DNA of 64,000 nt from Gymnogyps californianus (taxonomy: Eukaryota > Chordata > Aves > Accipitriformes > Cathartidae): the NCBI RefSeq assembly GCF_018139145.2, contig NC_059481.1, positions 18,092,368-18,156,367 on the forward strand. The letters run 5' to 3'. Position 1 is the first letter of the stretch; every line of letters starts with the position of its first letter. Shown piece by piece: positions 48,573 through 60,912 of the stretch. Below the pieces are notes generated by a model. It saw nothing but the letters and a program-made list of their open reading frames with translations, was not told the DNA's origin and did not search any database. A program made the translations under genes and the position numbers.

Positions 48573-51500
48573 AAAGTCAAAGTCTCATCCCTCAAAATCA
48601 CAATCCTGTATATTTAAGCTACCTGTCTCTGAACAGTTTTCTGTATAAAGAGCAGAGCTCTATGCTGTAGCTTTTCCCTTTGTCCCCAGCACCAGCCATA
48701 TTACGCCCAACCCAACAAACATTGCACCCTTGCGGAACTTCTGCCTCGGTCTAATAATCCTGTTGTACAAGGTTTTCTGCCATAGCAGCCAGCTACAGGT
48801 GTGATCAGCAAAGTGACGGCAAAGGAGGATTCCTCCGCTGGGAGGACTCCGCATTTCCTCTCTTCCCAGGACCTCCACGCTAAGTGGGCTCAGTTTCCAA
48901 GTGGAAAGATGCTGTGTTTTTTCTCTTTTTCCCTAATGGTCAGAGATGGCAAACTCCCTCTGGGATCTGTGCATTCAGCTTTGTTCTTTCTCCCTCCCCT
49001 GCTGTCGCCAGTAATTAAAACTGAGCGAAAAAACTGAACATGCTATTTTTTGAATAGATATTTGAAATTTAAAGTGGGAAAAAAAAAGTTGTGAAACTTG
49101 TCAGATCAATGATTTGACACATATTATTTAGCTGGCTCTAAATATTCTGGAGTGAGAACTTAGTTAACAACTTGTTAACAAAGCATAATTCGGAATAAAA
49201 CCCAGCTCTCTCTTTGCTAGCTGCATTTGCAATATGGGGCTGGTTCTAATAACTCTGTCTCTTAAATACCAATGTGGTCCTTTCTACTGCAGTTTCTAAG
49301 AGTTTTTGCCACTGTAATGCACAGAACTAGGATGGAAACAAAATACAGAGGCAACATCCACCAAAGCTTGGTGCTCAAGATACTGTTGAACACCTTGATG
49401 TGAGTAACTTAGGTCTGAGTCACACGCAGGACATTGGTGTTGGGGAACTCAAGCCAGGACTCCTGGTCAGCACTTAAAAAAATGTATTCATCCTTCTAAG
49501 TGAGCACTTGAGAATGAATGACAAAAGAAGAGCAATTTCTTTGAGGAGAAGAAAAAAAAAAGAGGTCATTTTTCTCATGCCTGCACTGTAGTCTGTTATC
49601 TCTGGCCAGATTAATGTGTCTAAACCTATCTTTGGGCTTCTTTTAAAGACTACTTTTTAATGAAGGATCAACGGGCCCATTTTTCCCCAAAGTGCATCCC
49701 TTACACCCTCACACCTGTAAACAATGGCTTTTTCCACATGAGATGAAAGGGCAAGCACATCCTGCTCCCAATTTTGACTCTGTAGAGTGATGTAACATAT
49801 AATCTCTATTACTTTTCCTGTGATTTGTTAGTGACTGTTGCTAGGTAATGCCTTTTCCACTAAGCATCAGTGAGCTAATGTGAGGGCTTCGAGAATGTTT
49901 CATTATATAATTAAGCCCTTGGTGGTGCTGACTTCTACTTTACAAAAGTCTCATATCTTTTTTGTGTGAGCAAAAAAAGTTGTTACGGCATTACACATGG
50001 GGACACAAAGAGCACCGTTGAAGCCAACGTAATTTCTTGGTAACGTTCCTGTGTTCTGCTTTCTTTTATTATTTGTTACACACAGCCATCAGCCGCCCAT
50101 CGCAGTGGCATCTAGCTAGAATCTGTGTTGTTTAGATGGAAAACATGACAAATACATGGAACATATGACCCATTGGAAGTATCACTATATCGCAAATATC
50201 TCTCTGGACTCCATACTCCATTACACAAATGTGGTCCTTTTGTTCTGACATCTGGACACTTAGTTTAACTGTGACCTTTGCTTCCCAGGGACAGGACTGA
50301 GATACAGAGGAGCTACTTCAAGAGAATGTGACTGGCTAGACTGAAAGTGAGAGTGGAGATTTTCCCCAAGATCTTCAGACATGTGAGCCTCAAGGTACTG
50401 TTAATTTTGTTTAAAGGGTGAGATGAAGAAAGAGGTGGAGGACATGTAAGTGAGAAGATGTAAACACAAAATAAAAACAAACCACAAAATGTAATGTTGA
50501 GAGTTTGTATTTTGTCAGGCTTCACACTAAATTTCTAGATCGGTAACTGCCATTGTAGGGGGAATACTTGGACATCGCAGTGTACAGGACTGTGATGCAT
50601 AAAGCAACCCTGATACAAATTTGCTTAGCATCAAGGATGCCTGGCAAATAAGCAAGAAAAAACACTTTACAAGGCAGCTTTGATCGGCCCTGGCGCTGCG
50701 TGTGAAAGTCTAGCTTAGTTCTAAGACTGCCAGGGTAAGTGAAAGAAGAGCCTTTGTAATTTTTGTCTTACAATTATGTCACTCAGTCCTGTAGCCTTCA
50801 TTCTCCCCATGCAATTTGTAAGAGATGGCAAGTCATTCAAAGTACCTCTGTTTACAGAGAGTCTCAGTAATACAACACCACGGTCGGGCAGATTCCACGA
50901 ACTGCAGACCTCGTGTTGACAGATGGGGTTTGTGACTGATTGTTTGATGGGCACCGTGGGTGAGGCTATAGGGGAATAGCGGGAGAAGAACAGGGCGCTG
51001 GGCTTTTTGAGCTCGGAGGTCATGTCGGTTACCAGTGAGAACAGCTTCCAGTGTTTTTCTATTGCATTGTTATCTTGGTGCTGGTGATGAAGTTTTAATT
51101 GAGGAAGGGCAAGGAGGATTCTGCTCTCATCCTACGCAGTTATACAGATGCTGCTGCTACCAACAACTTGGGGCAGGATTGCAGGGGCTGCTCGCTTTCC
51201 ACCAGGCACGAGCCAGCAGCAAGGGAAGACGAATGAGGCAGGGAGTGCTGCATTCGTGCAGAGTATCTCCTGTAGATAACGCTGATCTGGTGAGCAAAGC
51301 CAAAATGATATGTCTGAAGATACAAATGCCTTGCACAGAATGGATGTAGCATAGACAGCAGTACAAGTTCCCCTACGCACAGATATTACAGCTTAACCCA
51401 ATTCAGTCTATTTCTATGGCTTGGTAAGTTTTAGGACTCTCTGCTGGAGCCATCCACTATCAAGTTGGTGATGAAATGTAATGCATTTCCATTCTGTAAT

Positions 51501-53069
51501 TAAAAAAACCCCCAAAACAACCCACAAGAAAACAAAGCAAAACCTCCATGGTCTACTGCATGAAAGCCACTCAATAGCAATTAGCTAATATCAGTTATCT
51601 TCTTGCTATGCAGGCTTCCCGATACTGCAAAGCATAGTTTGGGTATTTGAATACTAACAATTATTTATTAGGTGCCTCAAAACATTCAGGATCCCAATCA
51701 TAGGATCCCCTGCGTTTGATGACTGTAAAAACAAAGAACAAAAGAAGAGTCCCCAACTAACACACTCACAAACTAACTACAAGGCAATTGGCAACAGATG
51801 AGTACTGACAGAGGCAGAGTAGTATGCTGGGAATGATTATAGCAGAACCGTCAGCATGAAAGGCAGTGCTCATGAAATACCTTTAATCTAGCCACCGGTG
51901 ATTATTTTTTTTTTTTCTGGGCAATCAACCCTTCCCCCCGCAATATCTTACGGGATGTAGCAAGCATACATTCAAAGGCGCTGTGCTCTTGCAGGAGACC
52001 ATCCACTGTTCTTGTCTCCATCAGGTGAGAGACAGAAATTTTTGAACCTGTTAAAAGTCAGACTGAAGCAAGGGATAGATCCCCAGGATCCTGGCCCTGG
52101 GTTTCTCACCCTGAAGCAGAAGACAACGCTGTCATTCAGAACAGCAAGTTCCCATTCGCAGTTATTTGTCATGTTAATTACTAAAGACAAAATTCTCCTT
52201 CATCTCAATCGTGCAGGTCAAAGCGGAGAAGTTTAGCACTTCAGAACATCAAACTTTGCTTTCATCTGTGTGCAGGACATCATTCTGAAATTCCTTTTAA
52301 TCAATCAGAAAAAAAAGAGAGGAAGACAATTTAAAAGTTCACTAGTGACTGGGGTTGTCATCTCTTTGTTAAAATCAAGGGAAAAAGAGTCTCTCTAGTC
52401 ATTAGCCATTGGCTGGGTGTGTCCATAAACACACGGCCTCACCAGAGCAGGTAAAGCGTGAGAGCCATGAACAAATATTGACAATCACTTCCCTCAGTAG
52501 TCGTGCAGGATCCTCGTCACGTCATCATCGCTTCATTAATTTAAATACAAGTCATTAGCTCTATTAGATCCCTATGTACTGTGCTATAGGAAATACCCTG
52601 GGCTCAAAACCCAACATTTCTCACAGAAAGTGGATGCATATCATGACTGTAATTTACTGCACAGTGTACCTACGCGCTCCCACATTAGCTGTAATCTCTG
52701 TCGTGCTCACGCCAACATTCCAGCAGTATTTGGCATTTCACGAACGCAGTATTTATCACTGAAGTTCATACAAAGTTGCAAACCCTAACAAGGCTTATCA
52801 GCTTTTACAAACCATCTCTGTCCACTGGAGTGTGACATGCTGAGTATAATTCCACTCACTGTGCAGTCATCGGGTGTGAAGGGGGAAGGGGGGGGCTTCA
52901 AAGCAGCATTTTGTATCGCTTTAAATGAATCATGAAATCAAATGTCCATATAGCCTCTAAGTTCCTGCAGGTGAGATGTAACCTGCCAGCTGGGCACTTA
53001 GAGCAGTCTCGCAGTCAAAAAAAATCTTCTTATCGTTCCTGATGTGGTGATTATGCCCTGAAAAAGAGC
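48573..53069. other. gene-free stretch with possible regulatory blocks
   Basis: No gene recognised. It contains three AT-rich, motif-dense intervals (about 49050-49220, 49600-49960 and 52360-52760), a T11 run near 51906-51916 and a G-quadruplex motif at 52872-52895. Open frames are short or open on both strands by chance. Confidence 0.55.
52872..52895 (+). other. potential G-quadruplex
   Basis: G tracts at 52872-52874 and 52881-52885 and a G8 run at 52888-52895 that can supply two tracts give four G3 runs with loops of 6, 2 and 1 bases. This meets the canonical rule on the plus strand. Confidence 0.6.
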
Positions 53070-53240
53070 GGTGCAGTGGCTGTGCAAGGGGAGAGGGACT
53101 CGGAGCTCAGTCCCAGCAGTCGCACTGGGTGGCTGGGGGCAGATCAGGTCAGTCAGCCTCAGTTTACCTACTGCCAAGACAGAAATCATCACAGTTACTG
53201 GATTTATTTCAGAGACATATCAGAAAGTGTAATTAAATAG
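53070..53240 (+). repeat. MIR-type SINE
   Basis: The order 'gggactcggagctcagtccc', 'agcagtcgcactgggtggct', 'gcagatcaggtcagtcagcc' and 'tcagtttacctactgcca' follows MIR ('gactcggagtcc...ctctgccactgg...gcaagtcacttagcctcagtttcc'). The 3' tail decays into AT-rich sequence beyond 53200. Confidence 0.6.
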
Positions 53241-54454
53241 GTAAGTGCATAAATCTTTGCCTCTGAAGTTTTAAAAGGTTGTGGTATTGGTACGAAGAAC
53301 TTGTTAACCTGCTTTTCTGCTGGTCCAGCCCTATATGTAGGGCAAGAGCAGAGACAAGAAAGCTTGAAAAGGGGCTTGCAGTTACCTGTGTTTTTGTGTG
53401 TCTACATGCCCCTCGGTATATAACACTCCATCACCACCCCTTTCCTGTTCATCAGGCACAAGTGTGACACACTGATGTGGGTGGAATTTGATTGAGAAAT
53501 GAGCTACTGTTTGTATTGTCATCACAGAGCTCTCTGAAAGCATGAAGTCTGTCTGAAAAAATCAGGATGTTAAAAATGAATGCTATTTTTTTTTTCCTTT
53601 TCTGCTGTGTTTTTTGGTTCTTCAGTCTGCATTCATGTCACTTGTGTAAGGTGGTGTTGGGATTTTTGGTATGGGTAGAAGTCAGAAACACCTCTTTTAT
53701 AACGAGACCTCACAAATGCTTATTCTCTCTCTCATTTAATTTCACGATATTGGGAGCCAGACTGATAAGTTTAATGTCTTGGGGTAATTCCTTAATTATT
53801 GTGTAGGCTTTCACAGTTCCATTGACTTCAGCTCAAATGTTACAATATACATCAACTGAAGGTATGTCCCCTAATATTTGGAATTTAAAAGAATAGGACC
53901 AAGGTTTGTGTAGAGAGCACAGCAAAGTATCCCCTGCCAGGGAAACCTTTGTAATGGCTGAAGAATGGGATGGGAGATCTTACAAAGTTATGAAATGAAA
54001 AAAGCACATTCATTGCATTTGAAAAGTCCAGTGCTGAGGTAGTTTTGTTTATGCTGATGCACAGTGCATTCCCTTGCTAGCAAGTGCTTCAGACACATTG
54101 GTGTGTCCATTTAATTGCCATCACCACATTTACTTGCTGTACTCACCCTGGCCGCAGCAGCCTGCGCCGCCGTGGAGGCACAGCCCCAAGCTGACTCCTT
54201 CAGCTGGCCATGGGAGTCCCACTCCAGAGCATCCCAGCAATTAAAACAAATACAGTCACACCTACAGGCAACATTTCCTTTGCCTGTTTTTTATCATCCA
54301 CTGTACTGTTTGCACCTATAGTCCATGGTAAAATTTTCCATAATAGCAATTTGAACTGCTTCAATAAATGTTCATGAAAAGAGAACTCTTGTTGCTTCGC
54401 CCCCCACCCCGGATCCTTTTTGGTGAGGTTTTTTTTCAGCTAGTGAAATCCAAG
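53241..54454. other. gene-free unique sequence
   Basis: No gene recognised. 'tccattgacttcagc' near 53820 could be another short piece of an old MITE-like family, but it is too short to call. Confidence 0.55.
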
Positions 54455-54610
54455 GCACAGGCATTGTGATTTGGAGCACAAAAGCAAGTTCCCTGCCTGC
54501 CTCCATGACTGACTCATGCTCTAACCTTGGTCAGGTCACTTAGGTGTTGTTGTTGTTCTCTATTTCTTAGTCTTTAAAATGCATATTTTGTTCTCCTCAC
54601 AAGTCTGACA
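54455..54610 (+). repeat. MIR-type SINE fragment
   Basis: The order 'ggcattgtgatttggagcac', 'gactcatgctctaaccttgg', 'tcaggtcacttaggt' and 'tagtctttaaaatgcatatt' resembles MIR ('...ctgtgtgaccttgggcaagtcacttaac...cagtctgtaaaatgg'). A short GTT microsatellite interrupts it near 54546-54557. Diverged; moderate call. Confidence 0.5.
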
Positions 54611-57600
54611 TTGTAACATCTTTCTGTCTCTAGCAACAATCTGTATCATTTTAGATATACATTATCCTGTACAAAAATACCCACCCACACCTCATACCCT
54701 GAAAAAATCACAGTAGCCAAAACTCCAAATTTAGATTGAAAAATGTAGAGCTGTGTAGACAAGAGGACATTTTTCCAAGTGTGAGTCAATAGCCTTTTTC
54801 TCTCAAAACAGTTTGGGTTATCAGAAATTCTTAGTCTTTAAGTTTACAACTCTGTCTCCTACTGGGAGCTCCTGGATGTGCTGGACCACCCAGCAGCCAG
54901 AGCTGGGACGCATACTTCAGCAGTATTTTTGCTTTGCCAAGGGTGAAGATGGTTTCATTGCAGATGTCAGATAGCTGCAGGCTGCTGCCCTGTCCCTCTC
55001 GATCCTGTCCCATCCCCTATGTCCTTCCTCCCCTCTCCCCACAGCTGGTTTTTACATTACTTCTGCCGCTGTCTCCTTGCTGCCTCACCTCCAGCAACTG
55101 AGGAAGAAGAGGAAGCAAGAACAGACAAAACAGTCTTCCTACTGCATTTTAGCCTGGCTATGCAAACATTTGTAGCAGCTAAAAACAGCAGTCACAAGGA
55201 GATTTCTGCTCTAGACCTGTAATTCTGGACTGGAAAGAGCTCTGTTCAGATGCAGTCGTCAGCGGATCCTTCTGCCATCCTGTTAATCCCCTCTCCTTCC
55301 CCACCTCACGCCTGCCAAAGCTGGAAGCCCATGGCCAGAGTGGCTTTACACCAATAATATTCAATTCCTTCTTTTTGCCTTCAAGTATTTTTAAGGGACC
55401 TGCAAGGAGAGCAGCAGTTAACGAAAAAAAACCAAATAAAAGCAAGTTTTGCTGCATTTTGGGAGGAAATGAACTCAGGTATTTCGAAACGTTCCCACAA
55501 GGCTCAGATTTTAGACAGCGGTGAATCACGCACTGAAGATGTCTGGTTTTCTCCTCTTGACTGCACAAGGTGCCCAGGCACCTTCTGTAGGCGCTCTGCG
55601 AGAGCCCCAGCGTGAAGGCAGGCTGAATCCAGCCCTGCCGCCGGCCAGTTGGTGCCAGTTTGCAAGCGGACCGTATTACCCTGCCCTCGGTTCTTGCCAA
55701 GGGCAGGTCCACACCGTCTTTGGCAGGCGACCCCAGGTCCCTGTGCCAGCATGCCGTGCTTGGACAGTCTCGGGTCTGTGCAATGCCGTTCTTGCGCTGC
55801 CCAAGGCAGTCTCTCCCAAGGATGCGTTGGTCCAGAGCTCTCCTAATGTGGGTGGCAGCCCTTTGCACTGCAAGGGTTGCCCCAGCCCTGTTTGGCCACA
55901 ACTTCACACTCACTCAGCCTGCCTATGGAAGACCATGTGGACACACACTAAAGATTATCTCCCGAGTTAGGTGTAGCTGCTGGATGGCAAATATATATCA
56001 TTCTCATTTACCTAAGTCCTGAGCTACCACCCCCTTGATCTGCTTGTCATCTGCTCCTCTGCCAACAGGTTGGTGGTGGCATCGAAGGGCACCTGACGTT
56101 TCTTGGGACTCAGGCCTTCATGGCTCACTATGAGGAACAGATTATGGAGTCGAAGGTCCTTCACTGAGAAAGCTCTGACTCTGGATCCATAAATAAGTCG
56201 CCCTCTGTCCAGCTTGTCTACGTCTGTGCCATCTCAAGCGCAGACAGAGGGAGGCTGTCAGCCTGGGCACTCCAGCAGATCTTCACTGTCACAAAGAGGC
56301 ACGGAAGGAAAAGTAGTCTGTAAGATAGAGAAGGACACATATCATGCCTTTACTTTGTACAGCAATCTCGGTATTTTGTATGTACTTATTGCTCTGAGTT
56401 TGTATCCCTTTCCCACCTGTACTTACACTGTCTTTTTTTCTGTGGCTTGTTATTATTTCTATTGAGCAATCTTCAGCCGAACTGGGAGATCTTGCAGTGA
56501 CTCACTTACTTGAACATTATTGCCTAGTTCTTTACACAAGACAGATTGGATATGAATGAGATCTCTTGTCCTCATGAGCATTATATTTATTTCACAAGAC
56601 ATTTTCTTCAGAACTCTCCCTGCAATAAATTATGTGGTATATTTATTTTTTCTTCTACCATGCTATAGCTCTGTGCTTTTTTTTGTTGTTTCTCATTTTT
56701 TAAACACTTCTTCTTCTATGATCTGCTGTTGCTGTTGTCTGTTTTTTTCTTCTCACAATCTCTTAGCTATATGCTTGGGATTTTTTCCCTTGTGCATTTT
56801 TTAGCACAGTGCATGTACTTGATGTAGTCAAAATGAGAGCTTGAGATAAGTATTTAAAGTAACAAAATGATTTCCCTCTTTTATCTTTCAGATGTTGTGT
56901 AATGACTGGGAAAAAAGAAAGGAAAAAAATAAAAGCAGGTGAAATGTTTTAAATGAAGTATAGAACTGTAAGGAATATGTTTATATGTATCATTTTCTGA
57001 TCTTTGTAATGTCGGCTGAGTGAAAGACTTTGGAGGTGCTTTACTTCTAAGGTATCACTTGCCTGGATTTTAGCAGCTGCCTTTGGGAAGAGCCTGCAAA
57101 AATGCTGAAACCCCTGTGTAATTAAAGGGAAGGTGAGTATATTTAGGGTGGATGACACTGAAATGGGACTTAAAGATAGCATATGTCCATGGTATTTATA
57201 GAAGTCCCATCTTAGGACTATATTTCATTGTCAAGGTATCCATCAAAACATCACTACATTCCCTTGCTTCCCAACTCTCCTGCCCGATCTGTCATCCTCT
57301 CTCAACCTTTTTACTCCCCCCGTTGCTCGGTTGGAGGTGTGCTAGAAGTCTAAATTTAGCCCTGTTGTGGCCTTTCTGTGGGGGAATGCTGGAGGAAAAG
57401 ATGGTTTGATCTGAAGCTTGAATATAAGTGATCCAATGGGCAGTTTTGAAATCCAGGTACAAACTGGACTTTGAATATTACTGCTTAGTCCCATTTTGAT
57501 TCCCCCAGCAACTTGACTATTCAAACAGAAAGCCCTGGTTAGTCACTGCTCAGGGCAGATAGCTTCTTTCGAGGCAGGTCTAACCTGTTTTACCCTAGCT

Positions 57601-57849
57601 CTGCCAGGTGTTTTTAACTTAAGTAGAATCTCTAGTTGACAACATGGACAGGTTAGGAAGGGATTTGTCTCATATATGTCATATAAAATCAGTGTCGACT
57701 TTCAAATGATAATAATTTATTTTTATATGTCTTCAAGTAGAAATTCAATTACCAAAGCACTGCTCACAAAGGAAGCCTTTGAAGATCTATAGATTAAAAT
57801 GCATTGAAGATTCATCTGTGGAGCAATGTCTGTCCTGGCTGAGACTTAG
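54611..57849. other. gene-free stretch with a long stop-free patch
   Basis: No gene recognised. The interval 55179-55970 is GC-richer and open on both strands (245 codons minus, about 150 codons plus). The minus frame starts with GTG, has no early ATG, and has noise-like composition. AT-rich unique sequence around 56900-57180 includes a strong donor-like GGGAAG|GTGAGTAT near 57132. Confidence 0.55.
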
Positions 57850-58212
57850 TGTCCGACATGTATCATTTAGATAGGAGTATAGCAAGATATAAAAGACCTG
57901 CCAGACCATTCCTCCAAGTCTGTTGCTGTACCATGCCGGCTACTAAGGATGACTGTTTCACTCCAAGACTACTTTCATGTCTTATGTTTAAAACTAGAAC
58001 TAAACTTCTTCACCCGGAGTGCAGTACAACACTAGGACACGTCATTCGGGCAAGTGGTGGGATTTCTCTCCTTGGTGGCTTTCAGGGATCATCTACACAA
58101 AACCATCCCCAGTCTGATCTGGTGTTGATGTTATTGCAGCTTCAAGCAGGAGGCTGGCCTAGAAACCTTCGCAGGTCCTTTTCAAATGTTTTTTTCTATG
58201 ATCTTACAGTTC
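57850..58212 (+). repeat. CR1 LINE 3' end
   Basis: Motifs collinear with CR1 3' ends: 'ctaaacttcttcacccggag' (5' side), 'gtggctttcagggatcatc', 'caagcaggaggctggcctag', 'aaaccttcgcaggtcc' and the diagnostic terminal TTCTATGATCTT. The copy is 5' truncated as usual for CR1. An open frame of 127 codons crosses it by chance and is not a preserved CR1 ORF. Confidence 0.8.
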
Positions 58213-59939
58213 TGGTAAGTGTGTTACAGTAAAATAACCAGATGGATTTTTTGGAAGTATAGAACAGATACCCTGAAGGCAGAAAACAGTATGTAGAGAA
58301 GACGACATGGGTGGGGGTGGGGGGGAAAGACACTCACTTCTTTCCATTTATGAGTTATAGAACCAGGACTCCTACAAGGAGTTGAGAAATTTGTCTTGAT
58401 TTGGAGACGAGAAAAACAAACACTTCTGAGTAGCTTTTCACAGTAAGACTGCCTGGCTTGTGATCCTCATCCTGTCTTGAGAAAGGTAGACAGTGTTTTA
58501 AATGTTAGAGCAGGAACCAGCCTGACCCTATCTAATCAGTTTGGTGTACATATCTTTCTGGTAGGGATTAAATATGTCTTGTCTCCTGTGGTTTTATTAA
58601 AGGACAGAGAGGAGGCAAGGAGCCTTTTACTTCTGACAATGTTTTGTCTGGTTGCCTGAGGTACGTACTGCTGGGGGAGAAGGAGGGAAGAACAGCTAAA
58701 TCTCATTGCCGTACCGAAGGCTAATGCAGGAGAACTTTGTGGTGGGGCTGGGTCCATACCTGAGGCTTGCTTCCTCTGTGCACAGGGTGGAATCAGCCGG
58801 AGAGGGGTGTAGGAATAGCGTTGGAAAGGAGGAGATTCATAATGTGCCCAGGATCGTCCACCATTGCCTCCAGAGGCAACAGTCCTTGCACGTCTGGAAT
58901 GGTTTTGCAACCAAGGTTGTGCAGCTAAGGACACCTTACCCTGGGATGTGTTGTGTAGAAGCTTAATTTCACCCTTGGGACAAGCCAGTGTCTTTTTCTC
59001 CCTTTTCCATACACATTCCTTTTACTAGATCAGCCAAAACCTTCTGCTGTCGCTGAAACTGAGAGTTTTTTGTGCAAAGCCAGGCTTCTTGCACTCAGCA
59101 AGGGGAAGGGCCAGCTCCGGCTGTTCTGCCAGTAAATGTCCCTGCACGCACGGCTGCAGTGGATGCACTGTGTCTTCCCTGGGAAAACTGACTTCCAACA
59201 GACTGAACTTCACACCATTCCTGATGGGAATTGTTCCTATGGATTTTTTTCTTTTTCCTCCCATTTGGGTTTCTGGTGTAAAGTTTGATCAAGCCCCACA
59301 AATACAAAAGCTGAAATTAAAAAGAAAGTTCATTCTTTCATTTCAAAGCACTCTTTCTACTATCTATAAATATTTTTGTGTTTATTTATAAACCACAGGG
59401 CAACCAGAGTACTGTCACTAGACAAAAACCCTGAACTGCTTTACCCTGTTCTGCCTTTCACTCCTGTTCTGTGTCATGCTTTCAAATAACTTCCACATTT
59501 TTTCCTCTTCCTTGGATTGCAGCATTTTCTTAAAGCAGACGTTGCTTTGGTGCACTGAATTGAACAGAAGAAGACCAAATGAAACCAAATGGTGCTGAGC
59601 ACTGGGTCCTCGCTGCTTGGTAGAAGTCGCTTGGCAATTTTACAGATGCTGAGAGTCTCAACCTTCAGCCCATAAGGTGTCTTCTGTAATATGAGAATTT
59701 ATCAGCTGGCTTTCACAGCCACGTAGGTGAGTTTTTAGTGTTTTCCGCAATGCTCTGTGCTCTGTATTATAATCCTGCAATTACATATTTGCATGCCTCC
59801 TAAATTAGCACCAGAAAGTTATCTTCAAAAGTGCAAAGACTCTCACTGCTGCTCTTCCTGGGAATACAGGAATGATAATTGTTGCGGAGGAAAATTACGT
59901 TTACACGGTATCGATTTTTTTGCCCCACCGCCTGTCATT
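58213..59939. other. gene-free unique sequence
   Basis: No gene recognised. A strong donor-like match (TTCTG|GTAAGTGTG at 58214/58215) directly follows the CR1 end. A G-quadruplex motif lies at 58309-58325. Minus open frame 58536-58934 (132 codons) resembles nothing known. Confidence 0.55.
58309..58325 (+). other. potential G-quadruplex
   Basis: G3-T-G5-T-G7; the last run can supply two tracts, giving four G3 tracts with single-base loops. Confidence 0.65.
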
Positions 59940-60110
59940 ACTCGGTAGGTTTTTCCCGGCACAGGACAGCGAGCAGCTGTGCCGGCAGCCCGCACTGTGC
60001 GGCTCTTGGCCGGCCGAGGACGGACAGGCAGCAGGCAGGGCTCTCGCACCGGCAGCTGCCGGCATCGTTGCCGCCGCCAGCCCCGCGACTCGGGGGGGGC
60101 ACGAGTGACC
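59940..60110. promoter_or_regulatory. short CpG island
   Basis: By eye I count about 19 CpG in roughly 170 bp, in a GC-rich block, against a CpG-poor background over most of the window. No TATA box or start site can be assigned. It is shorter than the usual 200-bp island threshold unless the flanks are included. A promoter or enhancer role is inference from composition and from its neighbours: an AT-rich motif-dense block and a second CpG-rich block. Confidence 0.45.
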
Positions 60111-60189
60111 CACCCTAGCAGCCTTTTGTTCCGGCTTTGAAGCAGGGGTAGCAAAAGGCTTCAAAAAGATGACAGCCGCAGCCATGAGT

Positions 60190-60560
60190 GGGGGAATGGC
60201 TCAATAAATGATTGGTGGAATATAAGTATTTATTGATTTAAGAGCATTCTTTTCTTTTGCCTCGCTTTTGTCTTCTAAGGCAACTTTCTTTTAAATTTAT
60301 GTCCCACATTGTCACATCAGGAGGAAAATACATGAGAAATGTTTTGTTATTTCAAATTTATTGCATATTACGTCAGCTGGCATTGTAGACTCACAATATG
60401 TAATGCTTCATAAATTATGAAAAATAAATGTTTTATGGGCTTACTACGCACTCTGTTTGAAAACCGTTGAGCTGGGGAGACTCGCTGACCCCCGTACAAA
60501 TTAATGTGCACATTATTTTCATTATTGCAGCTCAGATGGGAAGTTTGAACATCTTTATAT
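60190..60560. promoter_or_regulatory. candidate conserved non-coding element
   Basis: AT-rich, non-repetitive block with a CRE-like TTACGTCA joined to an E-box CAGCTG (about 60368-60379), CATAAATTATG (60409-60419) and ATTAATGTGCACATTAT (60500-60516), all typical of homeodomain and bZIP/bHLH sites. It lies directly between two CpG-rich blocks. Conservation has not been tested. Confidence 0.3.
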
Positions 60561-60912
60561 ATTTATTTAAAGGAAAATGAGGACAGAAGTTGCTTGAATG
60601 CAGTTAGTCTTTCTGGCAAGAAGCAGGTATCATTTCACCCAGCTCATAACCTATTGCTTCCCTCACAGTCATTGTTATTCCAGGCCAAAGCTTAAACTCA
60701 AAATCAGAACTGCAAGCACTTAGCAAGCGCTTCCAGAGGTCAAATCCTGCAGTCTTTAGCCAGGCAAACTAAACTTCCAAGTTGGTAGGGTTTTGTCTAC
60801 GCAAGGACTGCGGCGTTTGCAGAAAGCTGGGAGAGCAGAATACAGGCTCCTGCAGAAGGCAAGGCAGTGAAAGATATTTCTACCCAACTTTCCAGCCCTG
60901 CTTTCCCTGAGT

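Noticed and set aside
55179..55913. 245-codon minus-strand open frame as a gene
   Set aside because: It starts with GTG, has no ATG until well inside the frame, has noise-like residue composition, and the opposite strand is open too. No family is recognisable.
57849..58232. 127-codon plus frame as a CR1-derived protein
   Set aside because: The frame crosses the CR1 3' end out of register with any preserved reverse-transcriptase sequence; no catalytic motif is present.
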